Assembly: GCA_020634495.1 (NCBI GenBank)
Contig: JACKBR010000032.1
Span: 1-54,789, forward strand
DNA from: Ardenticatenaceae bacterium
Lineage (GTDB): Bacteria > Chloroflexota > Anaerolineae > Promineifilales > Promineifilaceae
Direction of reading: 5' to 3'
Length of the DNA stretch: 54,789 bases
Made by a program: the position numbers and the translations under genes
In this document: positions 35,854 through 44,024 of the stretch, one piece after another
Numbering within the stretch: the stretch's first letter is position 1
Layout of the letters: the number at the start of each line of letters is the position of its first letter
Notes under the pieces: model-generated
Databases searched by the model: none
Told to the model about the DNA's origin: nothing
The model's input: the letters and a program-made list of their open reading frames with translations, nothing else

Positions 35854-35904
35854 TGGGTAATTGGCAAATTGACTGCTTTAATTACTCAGCTGCTTATTTA
35901 CCCA
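35854..35904. repeat. AATTACTCAGCT stutter repeat
   Basis: GGGTAA at 35855-35860 and TTACCC at 35898-35903 flank AATTACTCAGCT, a word shared with the 6023-6075 repeat. It starts just after the YprB-like stop. Confidence 0.55.
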
Positions 35905-35932
35905 TTCGCTAACCAACAGCAAACATCAAATT

Positions 35933-36865
35933 ATGGAAAACAAGATAAAAAACGCTTTTCTTGATCAGGTTAATTTAGGACAAACGGAATGGTACCGGTA
36001 TATGTTTGGTTTGGTGCTGATTCTGTTTTTTTGGTTGATATTGGGGTCTGTTTTTGTGGCTGTGCCGATGGTTTGGGCGATGATTGATGCGAACCCGGAA
36101 ACGGCCGTAAACATGCAAACCGGCTTTGTCAACGGCATCGACCCTATCATCAACTACATCACCCTTAACTTAACCTTTGCCCTGCTGGTGCTGGGTGTGT
36201 TCATCGTGGTGAGATTTGTTCATGGACGGCCGTTTCGCTCCCTCATCACCCCGGCCAAACAGATCAACTGGCGGCGGCTGGGGCAGGGGTTTGGCCTTTG
36301 GCTGCTGCTGGTAGCCTTGGCAAGCGTGGTGGAATACCTGCTCAATCCCGAAATTTATACAGTTGTATTTAATGCCCGACGTTTTTTCCCCTTTGCCCTG
36401 GTTGTCCTGCTGCTTACCCCCATGCAAACCACCGCGGAAGAGCTGCTGTTTCGTGGCTATCTGCTGCAAGCCACAGGCCATCTGGCACGCAACTTTTGGG
36501 TGCTGGCCCTGGTCAACGGCATCCTTTTTATGGTGCCCCACCTGGGCAACCCAGAGCTGGCTGCCAGCGCCATTTTGCTGCCGCTGTTTTACCTGAGCAT
36601 CGGCGCATTTTTTGCCTTCATCACCCTGCGCGACAATTCGGCGGAGCTGGCCATTGGCGCTCATGCTGCCAATAATCTCTACTCGGCGCTGTTTGCCAAC
36701 TACACCAACTCTGCCCTGCAAACGGAATCCATTTTTCTGGTGACGGAGCTAAACGCCGTGTTTGCGCTGATTTCTTTTTGGGTAATCGCCGTTATTTTTT
36801 ACCAGCTTCTTGTGCGGCCAAAGATTAGCCTGGCCCCGCAGCCCGTAGAGTTGTTCGATGATTGA
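35933..36865 (+). CDS. CPBP-family intramembrane metalloprotease
   Basis: 310 residues, about eight membrane segments. Motifs: EELLFRG, the His of VPHLGN and HAANN. It overlaps the next CPBP gene by eight bases, so the two are translated together and could form a heteromer. The substrate is unknown. Codons and GC match the neighbours. The ATG at 35933 has no strong ribosome site. Confidence 0.88.
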   Translation: MENKIKNAFLDQVNLGQTEWYRYMFGLVLILFFWLILGSVFVAVPMVWAMIDANPETAVNMQTGFVNGIDPIINYITLNLTFALLVLGVFIVVRFVHGRPFRSLITPAKQINWRRLGQGFGLWLLLVALASVVEYLLNPEIYTVVFNARRFFPFALVVLLLTPMQTTAEELLFRGYLLQATGHLARNFWVLALVNGILFMVPHLGNPELAASAILLPLFYLSIGAFFAFITLRDNSAELAIGAHAANNLYSALFANYTNSALQTESIFLVTELNAVFALISFWVIAVIFYQLLVRPKISLAPQPVELFDD

Positions 36866-37625
36866 CAACAAGCCGCTTAGTCAAGATACCGCAGAGCGCG
36901 AACCAATTTCGCAAAGCTGGCTGGAGTTACTCCTTTATTTGCTGGTTGGCTTTGGCTCCTTTTTTTTGTTGTCTGGGGTGGTGGATTTCTCGTTTGCGGA
37001 GCTGAACCTGGGGGTGACTTTCCTGCTCTTTTTGGCCAATTTTGTTTGTCTGGGCGGCACAACGTACCTTTTAGGCATTCGGCGGGGCAAGATTAGCTGG
37101 CGTGGCTTGGGGATACGGCCGTTGCGCTGGCGTTGGCAATGGCTGCTGATTGGCGTTGGCCTGGCCATCCTGCTGCTGCCAGGGCGGGCGGTGCTGGGGC
37201 TGCTGGTGCAAATGCTGGTTGAGGGCAATCTAGACAGCCTGCAAGCCCGCAGCGATGTCATTATGGGTGGGGCGCTGGAATTTTCCTGGATTGGCTTTTT
37301 TAGCACGCTCATTGGCGCGGGCTTGTTGGTGCCAATTTCCGAGGAGCTCTATTTTCGTGGCTTGCTGCACACCTGGTTTTGGGGCAAAACGGAACGGGTT
37401 TGGCTGCGTGTCTTGGCCAGCGGCACCATTTTTGCCCTGGCCCATGCCGACAGCATCAGCGTGGTGGCTGCCAGCTTTGTCATTGGCCTGGTAAACGCGG
37501 TGGCCTACGAGCGCACGCGCTCACTCTTCATTCCCATTGTCATTCATCTAACGACAAACAGCGTGGCTGTTTTGCTGATTTATCTTTCATTGGCGGTGAT
37601 GGAATTTTTGCCAACCCTTCCCTGA
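36858..37625 (+). CDS. CPBP-family intramembrane metalloprotease (second of pair)
   Basis: 255 residues, about seven membrane segments. Motifs: EELYFRG, ALAHAD and HLTTNS. It begins inside the end of the previous gene. It differs enough in its N-terminal half that it is not a recent duplication. Whether it processes a peptide or a lipidated protein cannot be read. Confidence 0.88.
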   Translation: MIDNKPLSQDTAEREPISQSWLELLLYLLVGFGSFFLLSGVVDFSFAELNLGVTFLLFLANFVCLGGTTYLLGIRRGKISWRGLGIRPLRWRWQWLLIGVGLAILLLPGRAVLGLLVQMLVEGNLDSLQARSDVIMGGALEFSWIGFFSTLIGAGLLVPISEELYFRGLLHTWFWGKTERVWLRVLASGTIFALAHADSISVVAASFVIGLVNAVAYERTRSLFIPIVIHLTTNSVAVLLIYLSLAVMEFLPTLP

Positions 37626-37790
37626 AATTGACGCTTCCCCCCTTCATCATCTTGACCCTAAAGTCAAAACCGACGAAAAAGCAGCAAATGTAGTCTTATC
37701 GTGGGACGGCCGTTCCCATTCCATCCAATTCATATTTACGCAATCCATCATACTGTTTTTTGTGTGCTGCAAAGCCACCATATTTCTAAT

Positions 37791-37809
37791 TGGTCTTGGG
37801 AAAAGACCA
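37791..37809 (+). promoter_or_regulatory. Hairpin in the leader of the lipoprotein gene
   Basis: TGGTCTT and AAGACCA form a 7-bp stem, 23 bases before the ATG. AGGAG overlaps its end, but 20 bases from the start, an awkward distance. Confidence 0.35.
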
Positions 37810-37832
37810 GGAGCGTTGCATAAAAAAAATAG

Positions 37833-39446
37833 ATGGCTATTCGTAAATTGCTTGTACTCGTTACCTTCTTATCATTTTTACTGATGGCAACCGCCTGTAC
37901 GCCTGAAGCAGAACCAGCCGCAGAAACAACCCCGGTGGCTGAAATCGCAGCAACATCTGAACCAACCGCTGCCCCCACAACTGCCCCCACAGTTGAACCT
38001 ACCGTTGCAGAAGAACCAGAACCAACGGCCGTTCCCACCGAAACGGCCGATCCCCTACAAGAGATGAGAATCTTCGCCGATGCCTTCCAAATGGCGCTGC
38101 AAAACGGCGACCTTGAAGCTGTACAAAGTTACATGAGCGATGCCTTTGCCTTTGGCGCTTACCGCTCCGAATGGCAACAAGGAACGCCAGAAGAAATGCT
38201 GCCTCAGATAGCAAACGTATTGCCTGCGGCACCCATTGTCTTTGAGCTGCAAGATGTAAATATTGATAAGCTGGTGGACGGACAAGACCCCACCATGATG
38301 CTTGGCCCAGACGTTACGGTTGCCCTGGTGTGGCACACCACTGGCTGGGGCGCAGAAGGGCAGGATGAGGCGATCTTGTTTGTGGAGGAAACGGCCGTTG
38401 GCAATTTTGCCTGGAAAGCGATGCTGTACGCCCCCAACGGCTTCTTGCCCGAATCGGCCGAACTGCCCATTTTGGATGAACAACCAGCGCCGGTGGGCCT
38501 GCTTTACCACAAACCGGATGGTTCTTTGTGGCAGGTCGCTGCGGATGGGCAGCCCGTGCAGCTTTGGAACCAGGAAGGCACGCCAGCCATTCCCGCTCCA
38601 GACGGCCAACACGCTTTTTACCAGGTTCAGGGAGATTTATGGCTGCTGGACGTAAAGACTGGCGAAAGTAGCCAGCTCACCAGCGATCACGATGATGAAG
38701 GTACACACCTTTCCGGGTTCCACTGGTGGGTCAATAACGACACAATTCTTACCGGCATCTGGCTCGATTTTGAAAGCGACGGGGGTCCGAATTTGGGTCG
38801 TCCAGCTTTGATTGATATTGTTACCGGAGAGTTGACTATGGTGGATTCGCAGCATCTCATGAGCAGCTACCCGGCCATCTCTGTTGACGGCGCGATTGCC
38901 TACAGTTCTGTACAGCAAAGCGCCAATGATGCCCAACTCACCTGGGTTTATAATCCGGCGGCAGGTGTAGCTGACTTTGCCCCAACTGAGTACGTGGGCG
39001 CTTTGGATGGGTTTTATACGGCACCGGCCTGGTCTGTAGACGGCCGTTCCCTAGCCTGGCTTGTGTCTAATGGCGTTGATTTTCAACTGGCAATATTTGA
39101 CCTGGAAAGCAAAACGGCCGTGGGCATGGCTGCCTACCCGGGCGCTGCGTTTGGCGGGCCTTACCCCAACCCAATTATCAGTCCCGACGGCAGCAAAATT
39201 GCTTTGCGGCAGTTAACTAACGATCCGGCCACAACCGGGCTGTGGCTTTACGCGCTGGACGGGCAGGAACCGCTGTTCATTGCCCACAACGGCGGCGAAT
39301 CGTTCTGGGTAAACGAACATCTGCTGCTGTTCCTGGACTACGATGAAAACTTCAACGCCCAACTCCAGCAGTACGACACGCTCACCGGTACGCGCTCCGT
39401 GGTAACCTTGCCAGAGGTATTCCAAATTTTTGGCATCGTAGAATAG
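37833..39446 (+). CDS. Lipoprotein with beta-propeller (TolB-like) repeats
   Basis: A 537-residue lipoprotein. Lipobox MATAC with Cys22, then a Pro/Thr/Glu-rich linker (about 25-80), then a small helical/beta domain (about 85-150, FQMALQNGDLEAVQSYM, resembling SnoaL-like scaffolds), then propeller blades of the PD40 kind (DGSLWQVAADGQPVQLW, GDLWLLDVKTGE, SPDGSKIAL). It would sit on the outer face of the membrane and bind a protein or ligand. I cannot name a partner. It is followed by a perfect 16-bp hairpin. Confidence 0.78.
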   Translation: MAIRKLLVLVTFLSFLLMATACTPEAEPAAETTPVAEIAATSEPTAAPTTAPTVEPTVAEEPEPTAVPTETADPLQEMRIFADAFQMALQNGDLEAVQSYMSDAFAFGAYRSEWQQGTPEEMLPQIANVLPAAPIVFELQDVNIDKLVDGQDPTMMLGPDVTVALVWHTTGWGAEGQDEAILFVEETAVGNFAWKAMLYAPNGFLPESAELPILDEQPAPVGLLYHKPDGSLWQVAADGQPVQLWNQEGTPAIPAPDGQHAFYQVQGDLWLLDVKTGESSQLTSDHDDEGTHLSGFHWWVNNDTILTGIWLDFESDGGPNLGRPALIDIVTGELTMVDSQHLMSSYPAISVDGAIAYSSVQQSANDAQLTWVYNPAAGVADFAPTEYVGALDGFYTAPAWSVDGRSLAWLVSNGVDFQLAIFDLESKTAVGMAAYPGAAFGGPYPNPIISPDGSKIALRQLTNDPATTGLWLYALDGQEPLFIAHNGGESFWVNEHLLLFLDYDENFNAQLQQYDTLTGTRSVVTLPEVFQIFGIVE

Positions 39447-39451
39447 CTCGT

Positions 39452-39506
39452 GAGGCGTGAAACGTGATGCGTGAGAAACCGAGTCACGTTTCACGTTTCA
39501 CGCCTC
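39452..39506 (+). terminator. GTTTCACG stutter hairpin after the lipoprotein gene
   Basis: GAGGCGTGAAACGTGA (39452-39467) pairs perfectly with its reverse complement (39491-39506), six bases after the stop. Extra copies of TTTCACG run on both sides. It acts as a terminator by position and shows the same stutter style as the other gaps. Confidence 0.65.
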
Positions 39507-39566
39507 ATGTTTCACGTTTCCCCATCTCGCTTTGGCTTGCCTGGTACCTCGCGGCATAATAGAGGT

Positions 39567-40316
39567 ATGAAAGTAAAAATTTGTGGCCTCACCAACCTGG
39601 AAGATGCGCAAACGGCCGTTGCCGCCGGAGCCGACTACCTCGGTTTTATCTTCTACCCGCCCAGCAAACGTTCAGTTGACATAACCACAGCAAAAGCCAT
39701 TGTGCAAACGCTACGCGCCGCGCCCGCTTGCCCGGTGCTGGTTGGCGTTTTTGTCAACGAAAACGGCTCGCGCATGGCCCAAATTTTAGACGAAGTGGGT
39801 CTGGATTTGGCCCAGCTAAGCGGTGAAGAAGTGCCGTTTTTGGTGGGGGATGAACGGTCGCCGATTTACGGCCGTTGCTACAAAGCGCTGCGCCCCACCA
39901 GCCTGGCCGAAGCCGAAGCGGATGCGGAGTGGTATGCGGTGTCGGTGGATGGTGATCGGTATTCAGTAATCAGTGATCAGTTATCAGTAACCAGTGAGCA
40001 GTATTCAGTAGGTAGTGCGCAATCTCCAATCCCCAGTCTCCAGTCTCCCAGTCTTTTGATCGACACCTACCATCCCACCTTACGCGGCGGCACGGGGGAA
40101 ACGGGCAACTGGGCGATGAGCGCCAGGCTGGCTGAATCGATTCCTGGTTTGATGCTGGCCGGCGGCTTGAACGCTGACAATGTAGCCGAGGCGGTGCGGT
40201 TGGTACGGCCGTTTGCCGTCGATGTGGCCAGCGGCGTAGAAGCCCGCCCTGGCAAAAAAGACCCCAATCTTGTCCGCGCTTTCATCCACAACGCCAAATC
40301 CGCCATTCACAATTAA
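39567..40316 (+). CDS. trpF: Phosphoribosylanthranilate isomerase with repeat-derived insertion
   Basis: The third step of tryptophan synthesis, a TIM barrel. 249 residues against the usual 200-210. KICGLTNLEDA at the start and LLIDTYHPTLRGGTG near the end hold catalytic and phosphate-binding residues. The extra length is a stretch of about 32 residues (YSVISDQLSVTSEQYSVG...) encoded by a CAGTAATCAGT stutter repeat just before LLIDTYHP, the same kind of insertion as in the glycosylase at 6.6 kb. The C-terminal SAIHN also comes from a repeat (CATTCACAATT). The ATG at 39567 has AGAGG close by. No other trp gene is nearby. Confidence 0.9.
   Translation: MKVKICGLTNLEDAQTAVAAGADYLGFIFYPPSKRSVDITTAKAIVQTLRAAPACPVLVGVFVNENGSRMAQILDEVGLDLAQLSGEEVPFLVGDERSPIYGRCYKALRPTSLAEAEADAEWYAVSVDGDRYSVISDQLSVTSEQYSVGSAQSPIPSLQSPSLLIDTYHPTLRGGTGETGNWAMSARLAESIPGLMLAGGLNADNVAEAVRLVRPFAVDVASGVEARPGKKDPNLVRAFIHNAKSAIHN
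39959..40053 (+). repeat. CAGTAATCAGT stutter repeat inserted in trpF
   Basis: Tandem near-copies of CAGTAATCAGTGATC, then CCAATCCCCAGTCTCC words. It is in frame and open throughout. A related run lies at 6612-6690. Confidence 0.8.
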
Positions 40317-40342
40317 TTATTCATTATTTACAATTCACCATT
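40300..40342 (+). repeat. CATTCACAATTA stutter repeat at the trpF/Nudix junction
   Basis: CATTCACAATTAATTATTC and TTACAATTCACCATT form an AT-rich run that supplies the end of trpF and the gap to the Nudix start. Confidence 0.5.
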
Positions 40343-40885
40343 ATGAAACGACCTTTCAAAACAATATCAAGCCGCATCGCCTGGTCTTGTCCCTGGTACG
40401 CGGTGCGCCAGGACGAAATTTTGCTGCCCGATGGCAGTCAGGGTGTTTACAACACGGTGACCAAGCCAACGGCCGTGTGGATTCTGCCGGTTACGCCTCA
40501 AGGCGAAATTGTGCTCTGCCACAGCTACAGGTATACCGTTGATGATTGGTGCTGGGAGCTGCCTGCTGGCGGTGTGAAGCCGGGGCAAACCCTGGCGGAA
40601 GCTGCCCTTGAAGAACTCCACGAAGAAGTAGGCGGCAGCTGTGAGGCATTGACTCATCTAGGCCAATTTTATACCGCCAACGGCATTTGTGATGAAGTAG
40701 GCCACTACTTTTTAGCCACCGGCGTCTCTCTTGGCGAGACTGCTCACGAGCCAGCCGAGGTCATCGAGGTGCATTGCAAACCCATCGACCAGGTGTTGCA
40801 GATGGCCTACGCTGGCCAAATCACAGACGCCCCCTCCGCTTTGGTTCTACTGCAAGCTGCTGCTAAATTGCAAGAATTTGTTTAG
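40343..40885 (+). CDS. Nudix hydrolase, ADP-ribose pyrophosphatase-like, with altered box
   Basis: 180 residues. The Nudix box is recognisable (GGVKPGQTLAEAALEELH then EEVGG) but departs from consensus: the first Glu is Gln82 and the Arg is Glu90. The metal-binding Glu pair EE is kept. These enzymes hydrolyse nucleoside diphosphates linked to another moiety. Activity may be kept or altered; this needs assay. A repeat-rich gap of 26 bases separates it from trpF. Confidence 0.82.
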   Translation: MKRPFKTISSRIAWSCPWYAVRQDEILLPDGSQGVYNTVTKPTAVWILPVTPQGEIVLCHSYRYTVDDWCWELPAGGVKPGQTLAEAALEELHEEVGGSCEALTHLGQFYTANGICDEVGHYFLATGVSLGETAHEPAEVIEVHCKPIDQVLQMAYAGQITDAPSALVLLQAAAKLQEFV

Positions 40886-40926
40886 TGCAGGGTATTGAAA
40901 CAGTCGTGCAAAGAGTTGGTAGCCAG

Positions 40927-41799
40927 CTACGCTGACACCTCAAACTTATCGGCCAGAAACCGGTAATCCAGCCATTCCCCATCTGGCAAAGCCCAGGCAT
41001 TGCGGCATTCTGCCAAGATAACTGTTTTGTGACTGTCTACGGTTTTAACCGTGATAAACAATTTGTCTGCCACCTGTTGGGGGTTGAGTCCTTGGGCAAA
41101 GGCTTGCAAAACCTCATTTTGCCGCCGGGTTAGCCGCTTACGTACGGCCGTTCTCCGTGACTCCTCCCCATAATCAAGCAGCTGACGAGGCGCTGCCAAA
41201 ACATCCTGACCGCGTGTCACCGGCCGTGCCAGCTGGCGCAAAACCGGAAAATAACTCCCCCAGGGCATGATCGGCACCTGGATGAGCTTAAAGCCGCTGT
41301 CGGCGGGTAAGTGCATCAAAGCGCCTTCCTGGCTGCGGGCAACCCATTCATCAGGAGTGTACATATGCCACAACATATCCTGATGGCCAAAGTGCAGCAT
41401 GGCAGCAGACATCGTCAACAAGCACAGCATACGTCGCCCACCACTGATACAAACATGCAGCGTATGGTGCGCTTCTTTCAGGTTGATGATGAGCTGGTTG
41501 ATGGCCTCCCAGGCGACGTGCGCGTCGGCTTCATCTCGGATCGCGTCCAGCGTGCCAGAATTGGTCATAAGCGGGTATAGCGTCAGGCGCAACGGCCGTT
41601 CTGCGTATCGTGGCCCGCCAATTTCGGTAATCACTTTTTGGGTCGCTTTTTGCAAACGGGGGTTTTCGACGGCAAAGTGGATCAAAATCAATTGTGAAAT
41701 GGCAATGCCGCGTGCCAGCAAGTCATCCAAAGCAAGCGTGACCACCTGAGGTTGTCCGCCAATGGTTGCCACTAAAGTTGTTTGCCGGGTGGAATCCAT
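40927..41799 (-). CDS. CARF-like (NE0113/CRISPR ring-nuclease type) domain fused to LuxR HTH
   Basis: 290 residues. Residues 8-21 TLVATIGGQPQVVT, the acidic AIRDEADAHVAWEAIN (about 87-101), and 114-124 LHVCISGGRRM follow the layout of the Cas_NE0113 family, a Rossmann-like CARF domain linked to cyclic oligoadenylate sensing or cleavage. Residues about 223-268 are a LuxR-type helix-turn-helix (LTRRQNEVLQAFAQGLNPQ, ITVKTVDSHKTVILAE). So a nucleotide-second-messenger sensor appears wired to DNA binding. No cas gene or array is in this window. It ends the minus-strand pair with the DJ-1-like gene, 88 bases apart. The domain call is by eye from motifs; the fusion itself is plain in the frame. Confidence 0.7.
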   Translation of the reverse strand: MDSTRQTTLVATIGGQPQVVTLALDDLLARGIAISQLILIHFAVENPRLQKATQKVITEIGGPRYAERPLRLTLYPLMTNSGTLDAIRDEADAHVAWEAINQLIINLKEAHHTLHVCISGGRRMLCLLTMSAAMLHFGHQDMLWHMYTPDEWVARSQEGALMHLPADSGFKLIQVPIMPWGSYFPVLRQLARPVTRGQDVLAAPRQLLDYGEESRRTAVRKRLTRRQNEVLQAFAQGLNPQQVADKLFITVKTVDSHKTVILAECRNAWALPDGEWLDYRFLADKFEVSA

Positions 41800-41887
41800 G
41801 TCACGATGAGTTTGCTTTCGGAACGAGTCGCGCTGCCAATGGTCAGCAGCTAACGAGATTGTTGGTAACGGCCGTATTCCCTGCTAG

Positions 41888-42355
41888 CTAATGGTGATGA
41901 AACTGCTGCGTAAAGCGAGACAAAAAATCGGTCGGCATCCGTTGCTCTTGCAACAGAAATGGTTGTGGCCACGTTTGTTGGCTTTGCAAGCCCACAAGCG
42001 CGTAAGATATAGGATATAAAAATCCAACTGGTTTTGCCGCCAGACGCATCATTTGAATGAGGCGGTGTACCCGCGGATCGGCCAATAGCTGCTGGCCACA
42101 TGCCGTGCCACCGGCAACTAACAAAGTGTCCGGCAATGGCAATTTTGTGTCTTCCCCAATAAAGTGAGACAGCAAAACCGTTGGCGTCAACGATGCACCT
42201 TCGGCACTGAAAATTGGCCCTGATTTTAAGCCCAGGAAGACAACGCGAAAGCCATTTGCCCGCAGAAAACTGGTTGCTCGCTGCACGCTTTCTTCAGCAT
42301 AGCCTGTGGCACATAAGATGTAACAATTTATAGACAAATCTATTGCCCCAAACAT
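41888..42355 (-). CDS. DJ-1/PfpI-like protein lacking the nucleophile cysteine
   Basis: 155 residues. LLVAGGTACGQQLLADPRVHRLI followed by PVGFLYPISYALV fits the DJ-1/PfpI fold (the 23-residue run is named here only by its ends: LLVAGGT and VHRLI). The conserved Glu is present (Glu21/22 in GYAEESV), but where the family has AxC the sequence has FLY, with Tyr114 in place of the Cys. So a protease or deglycase role is unlikely, and a ligand or redox-sensing role is possible. The ATG at 42355 (second codon of a TTG-ATG) has no ribosome site; a stable hairpin lies 20 bases upstream. It precedes the CARF/LuxR gene. Confidence 0.65.
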   Translation of the reverse strand: MFGAIDLSINCYILCATGYAEESVQRATSFLRANGFRVVFLGLKSGPIFSAEGASLTPTVLLSHFIGEDTKLPLPDTLLVAGGTACGQQLLADPRVHRLIQMMRLAAKPVGFLYPISYALVGLQSQQTWPQPFLLQEQRMPTDFLSRFTQQFHHH

Positions 42356-42374
42356 CAATAGTTTAATAATCGGT

Positions 42375-42407
42375 GCGGGGTGGCTGCTTTAAGCACAACC
42401 ACCCCGC
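42375..42407. promoter_or_regulatory. GC-rich hairpin in the divergent control region
   Basis: GCGGGGTGG pairs exactly with CCACCCCGC, with an inner TGCTT/AAGCA stem. It is 20 bases before the DJ-1-like start and within the 244-base divergent gap. It could be an operator for the LuxR domain, or a leader structure. Confidence 0.55.
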
Positions 42408-42481
42408 TAAACTCGCCTCACCCCATACTGGCACCCCATCAACATAGCACATTAATGATGGGTTCGGTGGCGGGCTTGGGT

Positions 42482-42540
42482 TGAATTAGCGAAAAGTTAG
42501 CCTAAAAGTGCGAAAAAGTGCCATTTTGGGCACAATTAGC
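42482..42540. promoter_or_regulatory. AAAAGTGC-like short repeats in the divergent gap
   Basis: Three near-direct words (GAAAAGTTAGCC, TAAAAGTGC, GAAAAAGTGCC) lie within about 33 bases, then GTGCC-ATTTTG-GGCAC as an inverted pair. They fill the space between the two divergent pairs and may bind a regulator. Confidence 0.4.
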
Positions 42541-42599
42541 AACAATAATCGTATGAGTTTGGCTGCCCTGTTCTTTTATGTCATAGTTAACAAATAGTT

Positions 42600-44024
42600 A
42601 TGAACCCAGTAACCGATCTTTCCCTCACCCAATTGCGAAAAGATGTCCATGCCGCTTTCAAGCATTGGCATACGGTTGATGCCAAAACAGACCATCTGCT
42701 GGCAGATTTGCTGCTGGTGCAAAACAAACGCCATGAATTAGAACCCCAAACACCGGCTGCCAGACGTTTGTCTACAAACCAGGTGCTGCTGGATGGATTG
42801 GAGCAGTTAGAGAAGCAGAAGCCACAAGCCGCAGCTCTCCTTAAAAGGCGTTTCCACGACCAACAAACAATCCGTGGGGTCAGCCAACGGCTCTCGCTCA
42901 GTGAGGATCAGGTAAAACATAAGCAGCGCGAGGCATTGGCCCAAATTTCCACCATTCTTTATGCTTTGGAAATGGAGGCGCGAGATGCGTATAAAGTGCG
43001 TCTGGAAAGCCAGCTGGAAGCAAAAAGCTACACGCAGCTTTTTGGTATTTCTAATTTATCTGATAGGTTGTTGGCTTTGCTCATAACTGATGCCTCGCCC
43101 TGGGTGATTACCCTGGTGGGCATTGGTGGCATTGGCAAAACCTCATTAGCCAACTACACAGTTCGTCGGGCAATTCATAGCCTGTATTATGAAGAGGTTA
43201 TCTGGCTCAAGATTATTCATTCGGCCAAATATTCCCATCCCTTGGCCGGGCCAGAGCAGACGTTTCAGCAGCTCATTACCCAGTTGAGTAGGCGGCTGCT
43301 GCCTGCTTTACCAAACCATACCCCATACACCCAAAAACTTCAGCAGCTCCAACAGTTATTAAAAAACCAACGCTACCTCATTGTGGTTGATAATTTGGAA
43401 TTAAAAGAAGACACTGCCTATTTGCTTTCTGAACTGGTGACGCTGGCCATGCCCAGCCAATTTTTGTTGACGTCGCGCCTGCCACCAGCAGACCACGCAG
43501 GTTCCATGACCATCCGCCTGCCAGAGTTGAGCGAGGCAGACAGCATTGCGCTGATGCGTCATTATGCCGGGGAGATTGGCTTTTTACAGGCTGCCAATGC
43601 GCCAGAGGAGGATTTGCTGCCTATTTTTAAGGTTGTGGGGGGGAATCCATTTGCCCTTAAACAGCTTGTAAATTTGGCCAAGGTTCGTCCACTGCCCACT
43701 TTGTTAGCTTCATTGCGGGAACGGCCGTTACAAACCGGTGAAGCCATCTATCAACATATCCTCAAAGAAACCTGGCGCACCCTCAGTAACGATGCCAAAG
43801 CGGTATTGACAATTATGCCCCTGGCCGCAGATGGCGGCATGGACCCTGAGCAAATATTGGCCCTGAGCGGGCTGACGCAAGCTCAACTTTGGCCAGCGAT
43901 TGATGAACTGAACGGCCGTTCCCTGCTAGAAGTTCGCAGCAGCAACATTTGGGAACGCTTTTACGGCATCCATCGCTTAACTGAGCTTTTTATCCACTCA
44001 TTATTGAACAATGATGAGCTTTGA
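42600..44024 (+). CDS. STAND ATPase: sigma4-like HTH plus NB-ARC
   Basis: 474 residues. Residues about 75-120 look like a sigma region 4 helix-turn-helix (LLKRRFHDQQTIRGVSQRL, SLSEDQVKHKQREALAQI). From about 150 comes an NB-ARC ATPase: Walker A GIGGIGKTS (174-182), Walker B YLIVVDNLE, sensor LLTSR and GGNPFALK. It ends in a winged-helix region without repeats. The TPR repeats that usually complete such a protein are in the next gene, overlapping by 14 bases, so the two would work as one switch. STAND proteins respond to a ligand by oligomerising. No ribosome site is visible. The target and input are unknown. Confidence 0.8.
   Translation: MNPVTDLSLTQLRKDVHAAFKHWHTVDAKTDHLLADLLLVQNKRHELEPQTPAARRLSTNQVLLDGLEQLEKQKPQAAALLKRRFHDQQTIRGVSQRLSLSEDQVKHKQREALAQISTILYALEMEARDAYKVRLESQLEAKSYTQLFGISNLSDRLLALLITDASPWVITLVGIGGIGKTSLANYTVRRAIHSLYYEEVIWLKIIHSAKYSHPLAGPEQTFQQLITQLSRRLLPALPNHTPYTQKLQQLQQLLKNQRYLIVVDNLELKEDTAYLLSELVTLAMPSQFLLTSRLPPADHAGSMTIRLPELSEADSIALMRHYAGEIGFLQAANAPEEDLLPIFKVVGGNPFALKQLVNLAKVRPLPTLLASLRERPLQTGEAIYQHILKETWRTLSNDAKAVLTIMPLAADGGMDPEQILALSGLTQAQLWPAIDELNGRSLLEVRSSNIWERFYGIHRLTELFIHSLLNNDEL

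Noticed and set aside
39959..40053. Possible CRISPR array in trpF
   Set aside because: Words are short, uneven and contiguous, without spacers, and they are read as protein.
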